From Selenomonas sp. TAMA-11512 (GTDB lineage: Bacteria > Bacillota > Negativicutes > Selenomonadales > Selenomonadaceae): DNA of 64,000 bases. The stretch is taken from contig NZ_AP029018.1 in assembly GCF_037076525.1 (NCBI RefSeq), positions 930,001 to 994,000 of the forward strand. The letters are read 5' to 3'. The notes beneath the pieces were generated by a model. That model was given only the letters and a program-made list of their open reading frames with translations, was not told the origin of the DNA and did not search any database. This document shows positions 5,589 to 14,003 of this stretch, piece after piece (the stretch's first letter is position 1; each line of letters starts with the position of its first letter). The translations under genes were made by a program, and so were the position numbers.

Positions 5589-6262
5589 TGAGCAGGGCAA
5601 TACTTATCTACGGAGAGAGCGGGAGCGGCAAGACAACGTCGCTCCGCACGCTCGACCCTGAACGGACATTTATCGTCGACGCTGACCGCAAGGGGCTATC
5701 GTGGCGCGGTTGGAAGAAACAGTACAACGGCACAAAGAAAAACTATGTGCAGACATCAAGCGTGCCCACACTCGAAAGCATCTATCAGAAGATGCAGGGC
5801 GAGTGGGCGGATAAATTTGATGTGCTTGTCATTGACGGGCTGTCCACGATCATGGTGGACGACGAGATGCGGCGGGCGAAGGAGCGCGGCTTTGACAAGT
5901 TTGTCGATCTAGCCCAATGCGTCTGGAATCTCGTGTCGGATGCTCATCTTCTGCGCGAGAATCTGACGGTCGTATTTATCGCCCACGCCATCACGGAGCA
6001 CGACGAGAGCGGCTACCAGTGGACGCACGTCAAGACGGGCGGCAGGAAGCTCGACAAGATTGTGCTCGAATCCAAATTCACGACGGTGCTCTGGGCAAAG
6101 GCGTTGGACGGCAAGTATGTATTCGTGACACAGGCTGACCACTCGACGGCAAAAAGCCCGATGGGATGCTTTGAAAAGGAGATTCCAAACGATATGGCGG
6201 CTGTAATCGCCGCACTGAAGAAGTACGAGGAGGACGATGATAATGATGACGAAGCCAAGTAA
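5585..6262 (+). CDS. Sak4-like RecA-fold ATPase (single-strand annealing)
   Basis: A P-loop GESGSGKT at residues 10-17 and a Walker B-like VLVIDGLSTI (about 79-88) with a following VVFIAHA sensor mark the RecA-like AAA_24/Sak4 family of phage recombinases. Such proteins promote single-strand annealing together with an SSB, and an ssb lies downstream at 13334. The C-terminus is acidic (EEDDDNDDEAK). The start overlaps the Gam-like stop. At 225 residues it matches the usual family length. Confidence 0.8.
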   Translation: MMSRAILIYGESGSGKTTSLRTLDPERTFIVDADRKGLSWRGWKKQYNGTKKNYVQTSSVPTLESIYQKMQGEWADKFDVLVIDGLSTIMVDDEMRRAKERGFDKFVDLAQCVWNLVSDAHLLRENLTVVFIAHAITEHDESGYQWTHVKTGGRKLDKIVLESKFTTVLWAKALDGKYVFVTQADHSTAKSPMGCFEKEIPNDMAAVIAALKKYEEDDDNDDEAK

Positions 6263-6782
6263 CTGGGATACAACACCTGCACAGACGGGGGAGTATACAC
6301 CTTTGCCCGCGGGCGGATATGAGTGCCGCATTGTGGCGGTGCAGCTCGGGAGTGCCCGCAGCGGTGCACCGATGATGACGATCGCTTTTGATATCGAGAG
6401 CGGTGCGTATGCAGGCTACTACAAGAAGCAGTACGAAGGGCGCAAGGCGAGTAACCCGGAGGTGAAGTGGGGCGGCCTGTACTATCAGCTCACGGATGGA
6501 GACGCACTCGGTCGGTTCAAGGGAATGATCCAAAACATCGAGGAGTCCAATCCCGGCTATACGTGGAACTGGGATGATCAGAGCCTTGTCGGAAAGCTCT
6601 TTGGCGGCAAATTCCGCGAGGAGGAGTACATCGGCAATGACGGAAAGGTGCATACTTCAACAAAGTGCATTTCTATTCGGCCGATTGAAGGCATTGAGGC
6701 AATCACGCCGCCTGAAAAAAAGTGCATTGAAGGGGCACGCAGCGGTGCGCCGATCTATAATGACGAAGAAATTCTTTTTTGA
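6237..6782 (+). CDS. DUF669 family phage protein, probable ssDNA-binding
   Basis: The N-terminal region (LPAGGYECRIVAVQ then MTIAFDIESGAYAGYY) and the later LVGKLFGGKFREEEY with a Lys-rich strand match DUF669. This family is regularly paired with Sak4-type ATPases and thought to act as a single-stranded DNA-binding partner. It starts inside the end of the ATPase gene (26-base overlap). Alternative ATGs at 6243 and 6246 cannot be excluded. The OB-like fold and function are known for the family only by inference. Confidence 0.75.
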   Translation: MIMMTKPSNWDTTPAQTGEYTPLPAGGYECRIVAVQLGSARSGAPMMTIAFDIESGAYAGYYKKQYEGRKASNPEVKWGGLYYQLTDGDALGRFKGMIQNIEESNPGYTWNWDDQSLVGKLFGGKFREEEYIGNDGKVHTSTKCISIRPIEGIEAITPPEKKCIEGARSGAPIYNDEEILF

Positions 6783-6784
6783 GC

Positions 6785-7438
6785 ATGGTTCTCGTCGGGA
6801 AGGTCATAGAGGAGCGGGATGATGGAGTTTTAGTCTTCGTCCCGTTCCGGCATGACAAAAAGAAACCGGAGAGCTATTGTGCATCGGTCGGTGTGGAATT
6901 CGTTGACGGGCGCAGCATATCGGCGGATCAGCGCAAGAAAGCGTACGTTCTGATCTCCTACATCGCTGCATGGTGGGGTTACACTCCGATTGAAGCAATG
7001 AAAGAAATGCTCAAGCTGATGTTTGTCGGAGAAACGGAGACGCTCCGTCGGACGTTCTCACTTTCAGATTGTGACATGACGACAGCCCGGCTCTTTATCA
7101 CGTATCTCATCGACTTTTGTATTCTGCATGGTGTAGACGTAGGAGAACCGCTGTATCAGCTCTCAGAGGACATTCCGCGCTATGTGTGGGCGTGTCTCAT
7201 AAATAAGAGGTGCGCAGTGTGTGGAAGAAAAGCAGAGCTGCATCATGTGGATGCAGTCGGCATGGGACGCAATCGGAAAGAGATATGTCATATTGGTATG
7301 CGGGCGCTACCGCTATGTAGGGAGCATCACAGTGAAGCACACAACATCGGCGAAGATGACTTTCTGAAGAGGTATATTCTCGAGCCTGTGCAGATTGATG
7401 AGCGGATTGCGAAGGTGTATCGGCTGAAAGGGAGGTGA
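6785..7438 (+). CDS. Putative HNHc nuclease
   Basis: The C-terminal part holds the zinc/HNH signature: CAVCGRKAELHHVDAVG around residues 138-154, then LPLCREHHSEAHNIG. The first 130 residues resemble the conserved extension of the phage 'putative HNHc nuclease' family. ATG 6785 is preferred to TTG 6779, which lies inside the previous gene's end. The ribosome binding site is weak, suggesting coupling to DUF669. It lies in the replication/recombination block and probably nicks or processes DNA intermediates. Confidence 0.8.
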   Translation: MVLVGKVIEERDDGVLVFVPFRHDKKKPESYCASVGVEFVDGRSISADQRKKAYVLISYIAAWWGYTPIEAMKEMLKLMFVGETETLRRTFSLSDCDMTTARLFITYLIDFCILHGVDVGEPLYQLSEDIPRYVWACLINKRCAVCGRKAELHHVDAVGMGRNRKEICHIGMRALPLCREHHSEAHNIGEDDFLKRYILEPVQIDERIAKVYRLKGR

Positions 7439-7442
7439 ACGT

Positions 7443-8243
7443 ATGCGGCAGTATATGACACTTCTAAAATCTTACTCTGATTCTAGCGTGGGATTAGTCC
7501 CGCCCGTAGCCCAAGCGCTTTATTTTAGGCTGTTTCTCATAAACAACCGCGCCGGCTGGACGGAATGGTTCGGGGCGACAAATCAGAGACTAATGTTAGA
7601 AGTCGGACTCAGTAGTGCCCATACTCTCATTGAGAACCGAAACCTCCTGAAAAGATTGGGGTTCATCGATTTCAAGCAGGGGAAAAAAGGTCAACCGACG
7701 CTCTATCGTCTGAATGATATGTGTGAAGAAAAGGGTGCATTAAATGCACTGAATACTGCACTGAATACTGCACTGAATACTGCACCGCAAACTGCATTAG
7801 AAAGTGCATCAAATACTGCACCGCAAACTGCACACATATATAGACAAGAGACAATGACTAAGACAATGACAAAAAAGAATCCAAAAGAAAAAGCTGTCGC
7901 CGCTCTTTTGAATTCCTACACCGATAATCCCGCTCTTAGAGAATCCCTTGCTGGATTTATCGAAATGCGGAATGGCAAAAAGTCTCCGTTGACGGAACGG
8001 GCGATGCGGTTGAGCCTCTCTAAGCTGGATAGTCTGGCAAGTACCGACGAGGAGAAGATTGTCATTGTCGATGAGGCAGTCATGAACGGATGGAAGACAT
8101 TCTACCCGCTGAAACAGGAGGTGAGACAAAGTGGAACAGGCAGGGACAATAGCCGCGCGGCTCTTGAAGCGCGGTATAGCGATTTCGTCGAAGCCGATCG
8201 AAACCATGTCCATCCGTGGGAAGTACAATCTCACGGAGAATGA
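7443..8243 (+). CDS. Phage replication initiator (O-like)
   Basis: The N-terminal ~90 residues (TLLKSYSDSSVGLVPPVAQ then LMLEVGLSSAHTLIENRNLL) form a winged-helix domain like the replisome organiser and DnaD-type phage initiators. A low-complexity linker with ALNTALNTALNTAPQTA follows at about 98-130. A C-terminal helical region (about 155-235) follows, resembling the helicase-loader-binding part. The next gene is a DnaC-like loader. The linker DNA is a regular 12-bp array that may be the replication origin itself, as in lambda O. Confidence 0.8.
   Translation: MRQYMTLLKSYSDSSVGLVPPVAQALYFRLFLINNRAGWTEWFGATNQRLMLEVGLSSAHTLIENRNLLKRLGFIDFKQGKKGQPTLYRLNDMCEEKGALNALNTALNTALNTAPQTALESASNTAPQTAHIYRQETMTKTMTKKNPKEKAVAALLNSYTDNPALRESLAGFIEMRNGKKSPLTERAMRLSLSKLDSLASTDEEKIVIVDEAVMNGWKTFYPLKQEVRQSGTGRDNSRAALEARYSDFVEADRNHVHPWEVQSHGE
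7736..7832 (+). repeat. Iteron-like array: nine TGCA boxes, mostly at 12-bp spacing
   Basis: TGCA starts at 7736, 7745, 7757, 7769, 7781, 7793, 7805, 7817 and 7829, so eight of the nine are in 12-bp register. The best units read TGCACTGAATAC (three in a row). The array is followed by an A-rich purine tract (about 7833-7890). Iterons inside the initiator gene followed by an AT-rich unwinding element are the design of the lambdoid origin, so this is the best candidate origin. Confidence 0.65.
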
Positions 8244-9015
8244 GCTGACTCTGCATCGAGCTGAAATTGTCGAGATAGAGCGAGAACAAGACAAGTGCAG
8301 AGGGTGTGACGGTACAACGTGCAAGCAGCCGGTCAAGGGGTTTATTCCGGTCGTCAACGACAAGGACGGGTACTTCACGTATGGTACAGCTCTATGCAGA
8401 TATGAGCAGGAGAGAAGGCGTGAGGCGAAGAGTCAGCGGCTCTTTTCTTCCGCCCGTGTGCCGACGGTGTATGCGTCTGACACGTTTGAAAATTACGAGG
8501 TCACGGCATTTAACAAAAAAGCGGTGGACGCTGCACGTTGGGTACTAAAAGGGGAGAAGGGCTTATTTCTCTACGGCAAGCGTGGTACGGGAAAGACGAA
8601 GCTCGCAGCGATTATTGCCAACGCTCGTATCAAAGAGAGAGAACCTGTCTTGTTCGTATCGGTACCGGATCTTTTAGCGGACATGCGAAACGCTTATGAC
8701 AGCAAGAATGCACCGGAGCTTGTGGATGCCGTCAAGAACGCGCCTTTCTTGATTCTTGACGATCTGGGGGCAGAACGCATGACGGAGTGGGTGGGTGAAC
8801 AGCTCTTTAACATCGTCAATCACAGATATAACGGACGGCTACAGACGATCGTCACGAGCAACTACAGCCCCGCGGAAATTATCAAGCGCATGTCGGCGAA
8901 TGGTGACGACATGCAAGGGCAGAGAATCATGAGCCGCCTATACGACATGTGCGAGCGTGTAGAAATTCAAGGCGAAGACTATCGTGTGAAAAGCAAGAGG
9001 GAGGTTATAGCATGA
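8131..9015 (+). CDS. DnaC-like helicase loader ATPase
   Basis: This 294-residue protein has a cysteine cluster at about 56-64 plus C89 (zinc-binding in related phage loaders). Walker A GKRGTGKT is at 149-156, Walker B FLILDDLGAE near 213-222, and a sensor TSNYSP follows. These are the marks of DnaC/IstB-type AAA+ loaders that place the replicative helicase on the origin. The start is GTG 8131 behind AGGAGGTGAG. It overlaps the initiator gene by 113 bases, an unusually long overlap. No phage helicase or polymerase is seen, so the phage must recruit host DnaB. Confidence 0.9.
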   Translation: MEQAGTIAARLLKRGIAISSKPIETMSIRGKYNLTENELTLHRAEIVEIEREQDKCRGCDGTTCKQPVKGFIPVVNDKDGYFTYGTALCRYEQERRREAKSQRLFSSARVPTVYASDTFENYEVTAFNKKAVDAARWVLKGEKGLFLYGKRGTGKTKLAAIIANARIKEREPVLFVSVPDLLADMRNAYDSKNAPELVDAVKNAPFLILDDLGAERMTEWVGEQLFNIVNHRYNGRLQTIVTSNYSPAEIIKRMSANGDDMQGQRIMSRLYDMCERVEIQGEDYRVKSKREVIA

Positions 9016-9215
9016 AAGCGGTAAGCGTTGAGAAAGCAATTTGTGTTGTAGAGACGGTTTTGAACTACATCCGAACGATGGACTATGGTCATGAATATCT
9101 GGAGCTATTTGCGGCAGAAGTACTGGAAAGAGAATCGTTCGAGGTAACGGAAAATGAACAAATTTATCAGCGACCGAAGAAGAAATTCTGTGTTAAGAGA
9201 AGGCGCATGATATGA
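9012..9215 (+). CDS. Hypothetical small phage protein
   Basis: This 67-residue protein starts at ATG 9012, which overlaps the loader's stop codon (ATGA) behind GGGAGG. The first 40 residues are helical (EKAICVVETVLNYIRTMDYG) and the C-terminus is strongly basic (RPKKKFCVKRRRM). A longer frame from 8949 lacks a credible start signal. No family recognised. Confidence 0.6.
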   Translation: MKAVSVEKAICVVETVLNYIRTMDYGHEYLELFAAEVLERESFEVTENEQIYQRPKKKFCVKRRRMI

Positions 9216-9412
9216 CAACAGACTTGCTTCAAGAACTGTCGGCAATTTCTCCGCGGATGCGTGAACGTGTGGAGAGATTCAAGACAGCAACAGACGAGCG
9301 AATGATGATCTATTACGGCGAAGAGGTGAGAATCGATGAATGGGAACATGAAGCAAGAGCCGTGGGAGCCGATGCCGTGCATGAAGCAGGTGGAGCTCGA
9401 GAATGGCGATAA
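9212..9412 (+). CDS. Hypothetical small phage protein
   Basis: A 66-residue frame, ATG overlapping the previous stop. The first ~44 residues are a charged helical stretch (ELSAISPRMRERVERFKTA). The last ~22 residues overlap the MazG-like gene in another frame and look less protein-like. The true product may be shorter or the 3' end may have been altered by a frameshift. Function unknown. Confidence 0.45.
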   Translation: MTTDLLQELSAISPRMRERVERFKTATDERMMIYYGEEVRIDEWEHEARAVGADAVHEAGGAREWR

Positions 9413-9656
9413 AGAGCTGTTCTACCAGGTCTTTTATCAGCTCGTACGAGTCGAAGAAGAGCTCCGTGAGTGCCGGCTTGTGTGGCGCGAGATGTGCTAT
9501 CTGCACAGGGAGACGAAAGACAGGATGGCGGAGGAGCTGACGGACGTCATCACAGCGGCAACCACGGCCATGGAGATTCTCGGATATGATCTCGAAAAGC
9601 GTCGGGAGATGCAGGAGTTCGTAAACGAGAAGAACAATTCGCGAGGTTACTTCTGA
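9336..9656 (+). CDS. MazG-like nucleotide pyrophosphohydrolase
   Basis: This 106-residue protein is all-alpha. EELTDVITAATTAMEILGYD (about 66-85) and the terminal VNEKNNSRGYF match the metal-binding helix and the KN.RG.F end of MazG/dUTPase-like enzymes. It would hydrolyse non-canonical or alarmone nucleotides, a common phage way to manage nucleotide pools. AGAGGTGAG lies before ATG 9336. It overlaps the small gene upstream by 77 bases. Confidence 0.7.
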   Translation: MNGNMKQEPWEPMPCMKQVELENGDKELFYQVFYQLVRVEEELRECRLVWREMCYLHRETKDRMAEELTDVITAATTAMEILGYDLEKRREMQEFVNEKNNSRGYF

Positions 9657-9668
9657 GGGGGCGAGACT

Positions 9669-10097
9669 ATGACGGAATACACGCCATGCAAGAAGAAAGA
9701 CCCAACGGCAAAGAAAGCAATCAGTAACGTGATGCGGCTCTTGCGGGCGCAGAAAAAGAACAAGTATAACGCAAGAAAGACCGTCGTCGGAAAGCACACG
9801 TTCGACAGCAAGAGAGAGGCGGAAATCTATCTCGATCTGCTGGCACGCAAGCAAGCGGGGGAGATTGTCCGCATAGGGTTTCAGCCGGAGTACACGCTTC
9901 TTGAGGGCTTTACGGACAACGAGGGCAAGAAGCAGAGACCGATCAAGTACACGGCGGATTTCTTTGTTACATTTGCCGATGGTCATTCGGAGGTTATTGA
10001 GGTCAAGGGCGTGCGCACGCGAGACTATATGCTGCGAAAAAAGCTGTTTCTATACGCGATGAAAGATACGGATATCGTGTTTCGGGAGGTGCGGTGA
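9669..10097 (+). CDS. DUF1064 family nuclease (PD-(D/E)XK-like)
   Basis: KYNARKTVVGKHTFDSKREA (about residues 36-55), then YTADFFVTFADGHSEVIEVKG (about 98-118) and RDYMLRKKLF reproduce the DUF1064 pattern. The D...EVKG arrangement is a PD-(D/E)XK catalytic core like that of T7 endonuclease I-type resolvases. It may act as a branched-DNA resolvase, since no RusA is seen. GGGGGCGAG precedes the ATG. Confidence 0.82.
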   Translation: MTEYTPCKKKDPTAKKAISNVMRLLRAQKKNKYNARKTVVGKHTFDSKREAEIYLDLLARKQAGEIVRIGFQPEYTLLEGFTDNEGKKQRPIKYTADFFVTFADGHSEVIEVKGVRTRDYMLRKKLFLYAMKDTDIVFREVR

Positions 10098-10366
10098 TGG
10101 CAACAATGACAGCAGAGGATAGAGTGATTTTCTCTAAAATTGCCAAGCTCGTAGCGGAGACACTTTACGATCCGACGGCGAGAAATCTAGAGCGGCTTCA
10201 AAAAGCATTAGATATTAGCGAACGTCTCGGGCTTGACCGTGATATTTTGAATAATCTTGAGAGTATTGCAGAAAGAGATACGGATTATGTATTTCGTGAC
10301 GAAGATTATATTTCCGATCAAGAAAGAGTTGTTGCTGAGATTCTTCGAGAGGTCGGAATAGGATGA
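10097..10366 (+). CDS. Hypothetical helical phage protein
   Basis: An acidic, mainly helical 89-residue protein (MATMTAEDRVIFSKIAKLVA at the start). GGGAGGTGCG lies 5 bases before ATG 10097, and its start overlaps the DUF1064 stop. No motif recognised. The 56-base gap before the next gene contains only a 16-codon frame. Confidence 0.6.
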   Translation: MATMTAEDRVIFSKIAKLVAETLYDPTARNLERLQKALDISERLGLDRDILNNLESIAERDTDYVFRDEDYISDQERVVAEILREVGIG

Positions 10367-10422
10367 GCTACGGAAGATACAGCGCGGTCATGCGCGGGCT
10401 AATTGCGAAGTAGGTGAGTGGA

Positions 10423-12945
10423 ATGGAAAAGGACTATATCGGCTTTTTGAAGTCGAAAATGGTTATTGCAAAGAAAACGGGCATTGACATCGCGAGAGAA
10501 GAAATCAGCGATATTCTAAAGCCGCACCAGAAAGACGCGGTCATGTGGGCAGTTCGTGGCGGGCGCAGGGCAATCTTCGCTGCTTTCGGGCTTGGCAAGA
10601 CAATCATGCAGCTCGAATGGTGCCGACTCATACACGAGCACAAAGGCGGGAAGATGCTCATCGTTTGCCCGCTGGGCGTAAAACAAGAGTTTATGCGCGA
10701 CGCGGAAATGCTTCTGCACATAGACGCGCCTGTCTACGTCCGCAACATGGCGGAGGTGGAGGCTACATCAGGCTGGCTCATGATAACGAACTATGAGCGT
10801 ATCCGTGATGGAGACATCCGACCGGATGCATTCTCGGGGACGAGTCTTGACGAGGCGGCGGTATTGCGCTCTTTCGGAAGCAAGACATATCAGACGTTTC
10901 TTGCGAAGTTTCGCGGCGTGCCGTATAAGCTGGTATCTACAGCGACGCCATCGCCGAACAAGTACAAGGAGCTCATTCACTATGCGGGCTATCTTGAGAT
11001 CATGGATACGGGACTCGCGCTTACCCGGTTTTTCAAACGCGACAGTACAAAGGCGAATAATCTGACGCTCTATCCGCACAAGGAAAAAGAGTTCTGGTTA
11101 TGGCTCTCGACGTGGGCGCTCTTTATCCAGAAGCCGTCGAACCTCGGCTATGACGATACGGGCTACGACCTGCCCGAACTCGAGGTGCGCTATCATAAGC
11201 TCGGACGTCCGGCAGAGCTCACGGAAGAGAAAGACGGACAGATCAAGATATTTCAAGACGCCGCGCACGGGCTCAAAGAAGCTGCGTATGAGAAGCGCAA
11301 GAGTATCGATGCGAGGATGGCGAAAGCGAAGCAGATTGTCGACGAAGCGCCGGAGGATCACTTCATCATCTGGCATGACCTCGAGGCAGAGCGTCAGGCA
11401 ATCAAGAGGGCGTTGCCGGAGGCGAAGGAAATCTACGGTTCGCAGGACATGGACATACGAGAGAAGAACACGATCGACTTTTCTGACGGCAAATTTCGAC
11501 TGCTTGCGACGAAGAAAGAGCTCTCCGGGAGTGGGTGCAACTTCCAGCGGCATTGTCATCGGATGATATTCTTAGGCATTGACTATGAGTTCAACGACTT
11601 TATACAGGCGATTCATCGTTGTCATCGCTTCTTACAGCCGGAGAAGGTCGTTGTGGACATTATCTACATGGACAGTGAGCAGGAAATTTTGAAGGTCTTA
11701 CAGCGCAAGTGGACGCAATACAACAAGCTGGCGCAGAAGATGGCGGATATTATCAAAGAGTATGGGCTAGGCGGCGCGAATGCGGCCGCTGAGATGGGAC
11801 GAAGCATAGGAGTGATGCGTGTGGAAGTAAAAGGCGAAGGATGGACAGCTATACACAATGACTGCATCGAAGAGACAAAGCAGATGAAAGAGAACTCCGT
11901 CGATGAGATTGTGACGTCTATTCCGTTCTCGAATCATTACGAGTACACGGCGAGTTACAACGACTTCGGTCACAACGAAGATACAGCGCGATTCTTTGAG
12001 CAGATGGACTATCTAAGCCCGCAGCTCTTGCGTATCTTAAAGCCCGGCCGGGTGTTTGCGTGCCATGTCAAGGATCGCGTGCTATTTGGCAATGCGACGG
12101 GAACGGGAATGCCGACCATCGAGCCATTCCATGCGCTCTGCATCGAACACTACATGAAGCACGGATTTCAGTATTTCGGCATGATTACCGTCGTGACGGA
12201 CGTCGTGCGTGAGAACAATCAGACGTACCGACTCGGATGGACAGAGCAGTGCAAGGACGGAAGCAAGATGGGTGTCGGGTGCCCGGAATACATTCTGCTG
12301 TTCCGCAAGCTGCCGACAGATACATCCAAAGCGTATGCGGATACGCCCGTCAAGAAGAGCAAAGAGGATTATACGCGCGGACGCTGGCAGATTGACGCGC
12401 ACGGCTACTGGCGGAGCAGCGGAGACAGACCTCTCACGAAAGAAGAAGTCATGAAATTCCCGGTGACCGACCTCCAGCGCGTCTATCGCAAGTACAGCCG
12501 CGAAAGCGTCTATGACTACAAAGAGCACGTCGAAATGGCGGAGAAGCTCGACAAAGACAGAAAGCTGCCGGCGACGTTCATGGTTGTCGCTCCGGGGAGC
12601 TGGACGGATGAAGTCTGGGACGACATCAACCGCATGCGGACGATGAACACATTGCAGGCGCAAAAGGGCAAGCAGCTGCATGTGTGCCCGTTACAGTTCG
12701 ACATTGTAGAGCGGCTCATTGAGCGGTACAGCAACGAGGGCGACATGGTCTTTGACCCGTTCGGCGGTCTGATGACCGTTCCGATTTGCGCTTTGAAACT
12801 CGGACGGCGCGGCATGGCGACAGAGCTGAATCCAGATTATTTCAGAGACGGCGTCGGCTATCTCAAAGTAGAAGAGCAAAAACGCAGTGCGCCGACGCTC
12901 TTTGACTTTATCGAGGACGAGGGGAAAGAGAGGTCTGTATCATGA
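10423..12945 (+). CDS. SNF2-like helicase fused to a beta-class DNA methyltransferase
   Basis: An 840-residue two-part enzyme. Helicase part: AAFGLGKT (about 54-61), motif II DEAA (143-146) in place of DEAH, STATP (172-176) and QAIHRCHR near 395. Methyltransferase part: a permuted order with SIPF at 499-502 (where active enzymes have S/DPPY/W), then FDPFGGLMTVPICALKLGRRG (FxGxG-type SAM pocket) at 777 onward. Phages carry such fusions as self-methylating anti-restriction proteins, and the helicase may drive translocation. The Pro-to-Ile change in motif IV leaves the catalytic status open. ATG 10423 is preferred to GTG 10414. Confidence 0.85.
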   Translation: MEKDYIGFLKSKMVIAKKTGIDIAREEISDILKPHQKDAVMWAVRGGRRAIFAAFGLGKTIMQLEWCRLIHEHKGGKMLIVCPLGVKQEFMRDAEMLLHIDAPVYVRNMAEVEATSGWLMITNYERIRDGDIRPDAFSGTSLDEAAVLRSFGSKTYQTFLAKFRGVPYKLVSTATPSPNKYKELIHYAGYLEIMDTGLALTRFFKRDSTKANNLTLYPHKEKEFWLWLSTWALFIQKPSNLGYDDTGYDLPELEVRYHKLGRPAELTEEKDGQIKIFQDAAHGLKEAAYEKRKSIDARMAKAKQIVDEAPEDHFIIWHDLEAERQAIKRALPEAKEIYGSQDMDIREKNTIDFSDGKFRLLATKKELSGSGCNFQRHCHRMIFLGIDYEFNDFIQAIHRCHRFLQPEKVVVDIIYMDSEQEILKVLQRKWTQYNKLAQKMADIIKEYGLGGANAAAEMGRSIGVMRVEVKGEGWTAIHNDCIEETKQMKENSVDEIVTSIPFSNHYEYTASYNDFGHNEDTARFFEQMDYLSPQLLRILKPGRVFACHVKDRVLFGNATGTGMPTIEPFHALCIEHYMKHGFQYFGMITVVTDVVRENNQTYRLGWTEQCKDGSKMGVGCPEYILLFRKLPTDTSKAYADTPVKKSKEDYTRGRWQIDAHGYWRSSGDRPLTKEEVMKFPVTDLQRVYRKYSRESVYDYKEHVEMAEKLDKDRKLPATFMVVAPGSWTDEVWDDINRMRTMNTLQAQKGKQLHVCPLQFDIVERLIERYSNEGDMVFDPFGGLMTVPICALKLGRRGMATELNPDYFRDGVGYLKVEEQKRSAPTLFDFIEDEGKERSVS

Positions 12946-13337
12946 AAAGAAGATATGCATATATGTACCCGTGCGACGATGGCTATTACACGGGCTTTGA
13001 GACGATAGAAGATGCTCTCGAAGCGGCGAGAGCGAATGAGCCGATGGAAAAGACGGTATATATCACAGAGACAAATGAATTCGTTCCATCTATCTGGCAC
13101 GACGTACTGATAGAAGACTTGCAGGAAGCCGTCGACAATGAATGCGCGGGCAGCTATGAGGGATATCTTGACAATGTGTCAAAGAATGATAGAGAAGTGC
13201 TCGGCGATGCGCTTCAAGAAGTATTCATAGAGTGGGCGAAAGAGCGCGGCATTGAGTACTGGATAGATGTTCCAGACGAGGAGAATTGCGTTCTGTATGA
13301 CTTGAGGACTGAAAAGCCGGCGGAGGGTGTATCATGA
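12942..13337 (+). CDS. Hypothetical acidic phage protein
   Basis: A 131-residue, strongly acidic protein (MKRRYAYMYPCDDGYYTGFE at the start). It has many Glu/Asp and several Trp/Tyr residues. Its start overlaps the helicase-methyltransferase stop and its end overlaps the ssb start, so it sits in a tightly coupled operon. The acidic character would suit a DNA mimic (anti-restriction) protein, but no family was recognised and this is speculation. Confidence 0.6.
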   Translation: MKRRYAYMYPCDDGYYTGFETIEDALEAARANEPMEKTVYITETNEFVPSIWHDVLIEDLQEAVDNECAGSYEGYLDNVSKNDREVLGDALQEVFIEWAKERGIEYWIDVPDEENCVLYDLRTEKPAEGVS

Positions 13338-13708
13338 ACACATGTGTAATTGTCGGGCGGCTCACGAAAGACCCGGAAGCACGATATACGCAGAGCGGAA
13401 AGGCGGTCACGTCGTTTACGGTAGCGATAGACGACGGCTGGGGAGACAAGAAAAAGACGTATTTCTTCCCCATCGTCTGCTGGGAAGGGCTCGCAGAATC
13501 GTGCGGGAATAATCTCGTCAAAGGTCAGAAAGTGGCGGTTATGGGCAAGCTCACGCAGCGCACATATGAGAAAGACGGGCAGAATCGAAGCGTCATTGAG
13601 ATTTTGGCGCGTGAGGTGGAGTTTGGTGAGAAGCCGCGAGGGGCAAGCACTTCGAGTAGTGGTACATACGCAGGGACGGCAGTGTCGGATGAAGATATTC
13701 CGTTTTGA
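13334..13708 (+). CDS. ssb: Single-stranded DNA-binding protein
   Basis: A canonical bacterial-type SSB of 124 residues. MNTCVIVGRLTKDPEARYT opens the OB fold, followed by the tetramerisation strands (FFPIVCWEGLAE, GQKVAVMGKL). A Ser/Gly-rich linker and the DEDIPF acidic tip recruit partner proteins. It is shorter than host SSB, mainly in the linker. With the Sak4-like ATPase it completes the annealing machinery. ATGA overlap with the gene upstream. Confidence 0.95.
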   Translation: MNTCVIVGRLTKDPEARYTQSGKAVTSFTVAIDDGWGDKKKTYFFPIVCWEGLAESCGNNLVKGQKVAVMGKLTQRTYEKDGQNRSVIEILAREVEFGEKPRGASTSSSGTYAGTAVSDEDIPF

Positions 13709-13722
13709 AGGGAGTGATGGAA

Positions 13723-13791
13723 ATGCAGACGATATTGCTGATTATTATTGCGTATTTTTTATACAGAATCGTTGTGTTGCTCGGAGCGTAA
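13723..13791 (+). CDS. 22-residue membrane peptide
   Basis: MQTILLIIIAYFLYRIVVLL plus GA is almost wholly hydrophobic with one central arginine. It would form a single membrane helix. GGGAGTG lies 7-8 bases before the ATG. It is followed within 14 bases by another small membrane protein. Its size resembles small membrane modulators or toxins, but the function is unknown. Confidence 0.5.
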   Translation: MQTILLIIIAYFLYRIVVLLGA

Positions 13792-13804
13792 AGGAGGGCT
13801 TGAT

Positions 13805-13990
13805 ATGAAGTGGGTGCTTATCGTTTTGGGGTGTGTCGTCGGTATACCCGTGCTGCTGATTCTCGGATATTTCGCCTGTTTTTCGCTGGCGATACTTGCG
13901 CCGGCGATTAACGGGGCACTGATAATAATATGTGTTGCCGTTTTGATTTGGGCTGCCGGCGCCCTGCTGGTCGGTAAATTGAAAGAATGA
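13805..13990 (+). CDS. Small two-helix membrane protein
   Basis: 61 residues with two hydrophobic segments (about 3-28 and 33-55) separated by a short loop, and a KLKE end. AAAGGAGGG lies 6 bases before ATG 13805. The longer frame from 13748 starts inside the preceding peptide gene. It is outside the lysis cassette, so a holin role is unlikely. Exclusion or membrane-stress functions are possible. Confidence 0.6.
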   Translation: MKWVLIVLGCVVGIPVLLILGYFACFSLAILAPAINGALIIICVAVLIWAAGALLVGKLKE

Positions 13991-14003
13991 TGGAGAGACA
14001 TGC

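Noticed and set aside
10363-10413. 16-codon frame (MSYGRYSAVMRGLIAK) between two early genes
   Set aside because: The start overlaps the previous stop, but the product is too short to support without conservation data.
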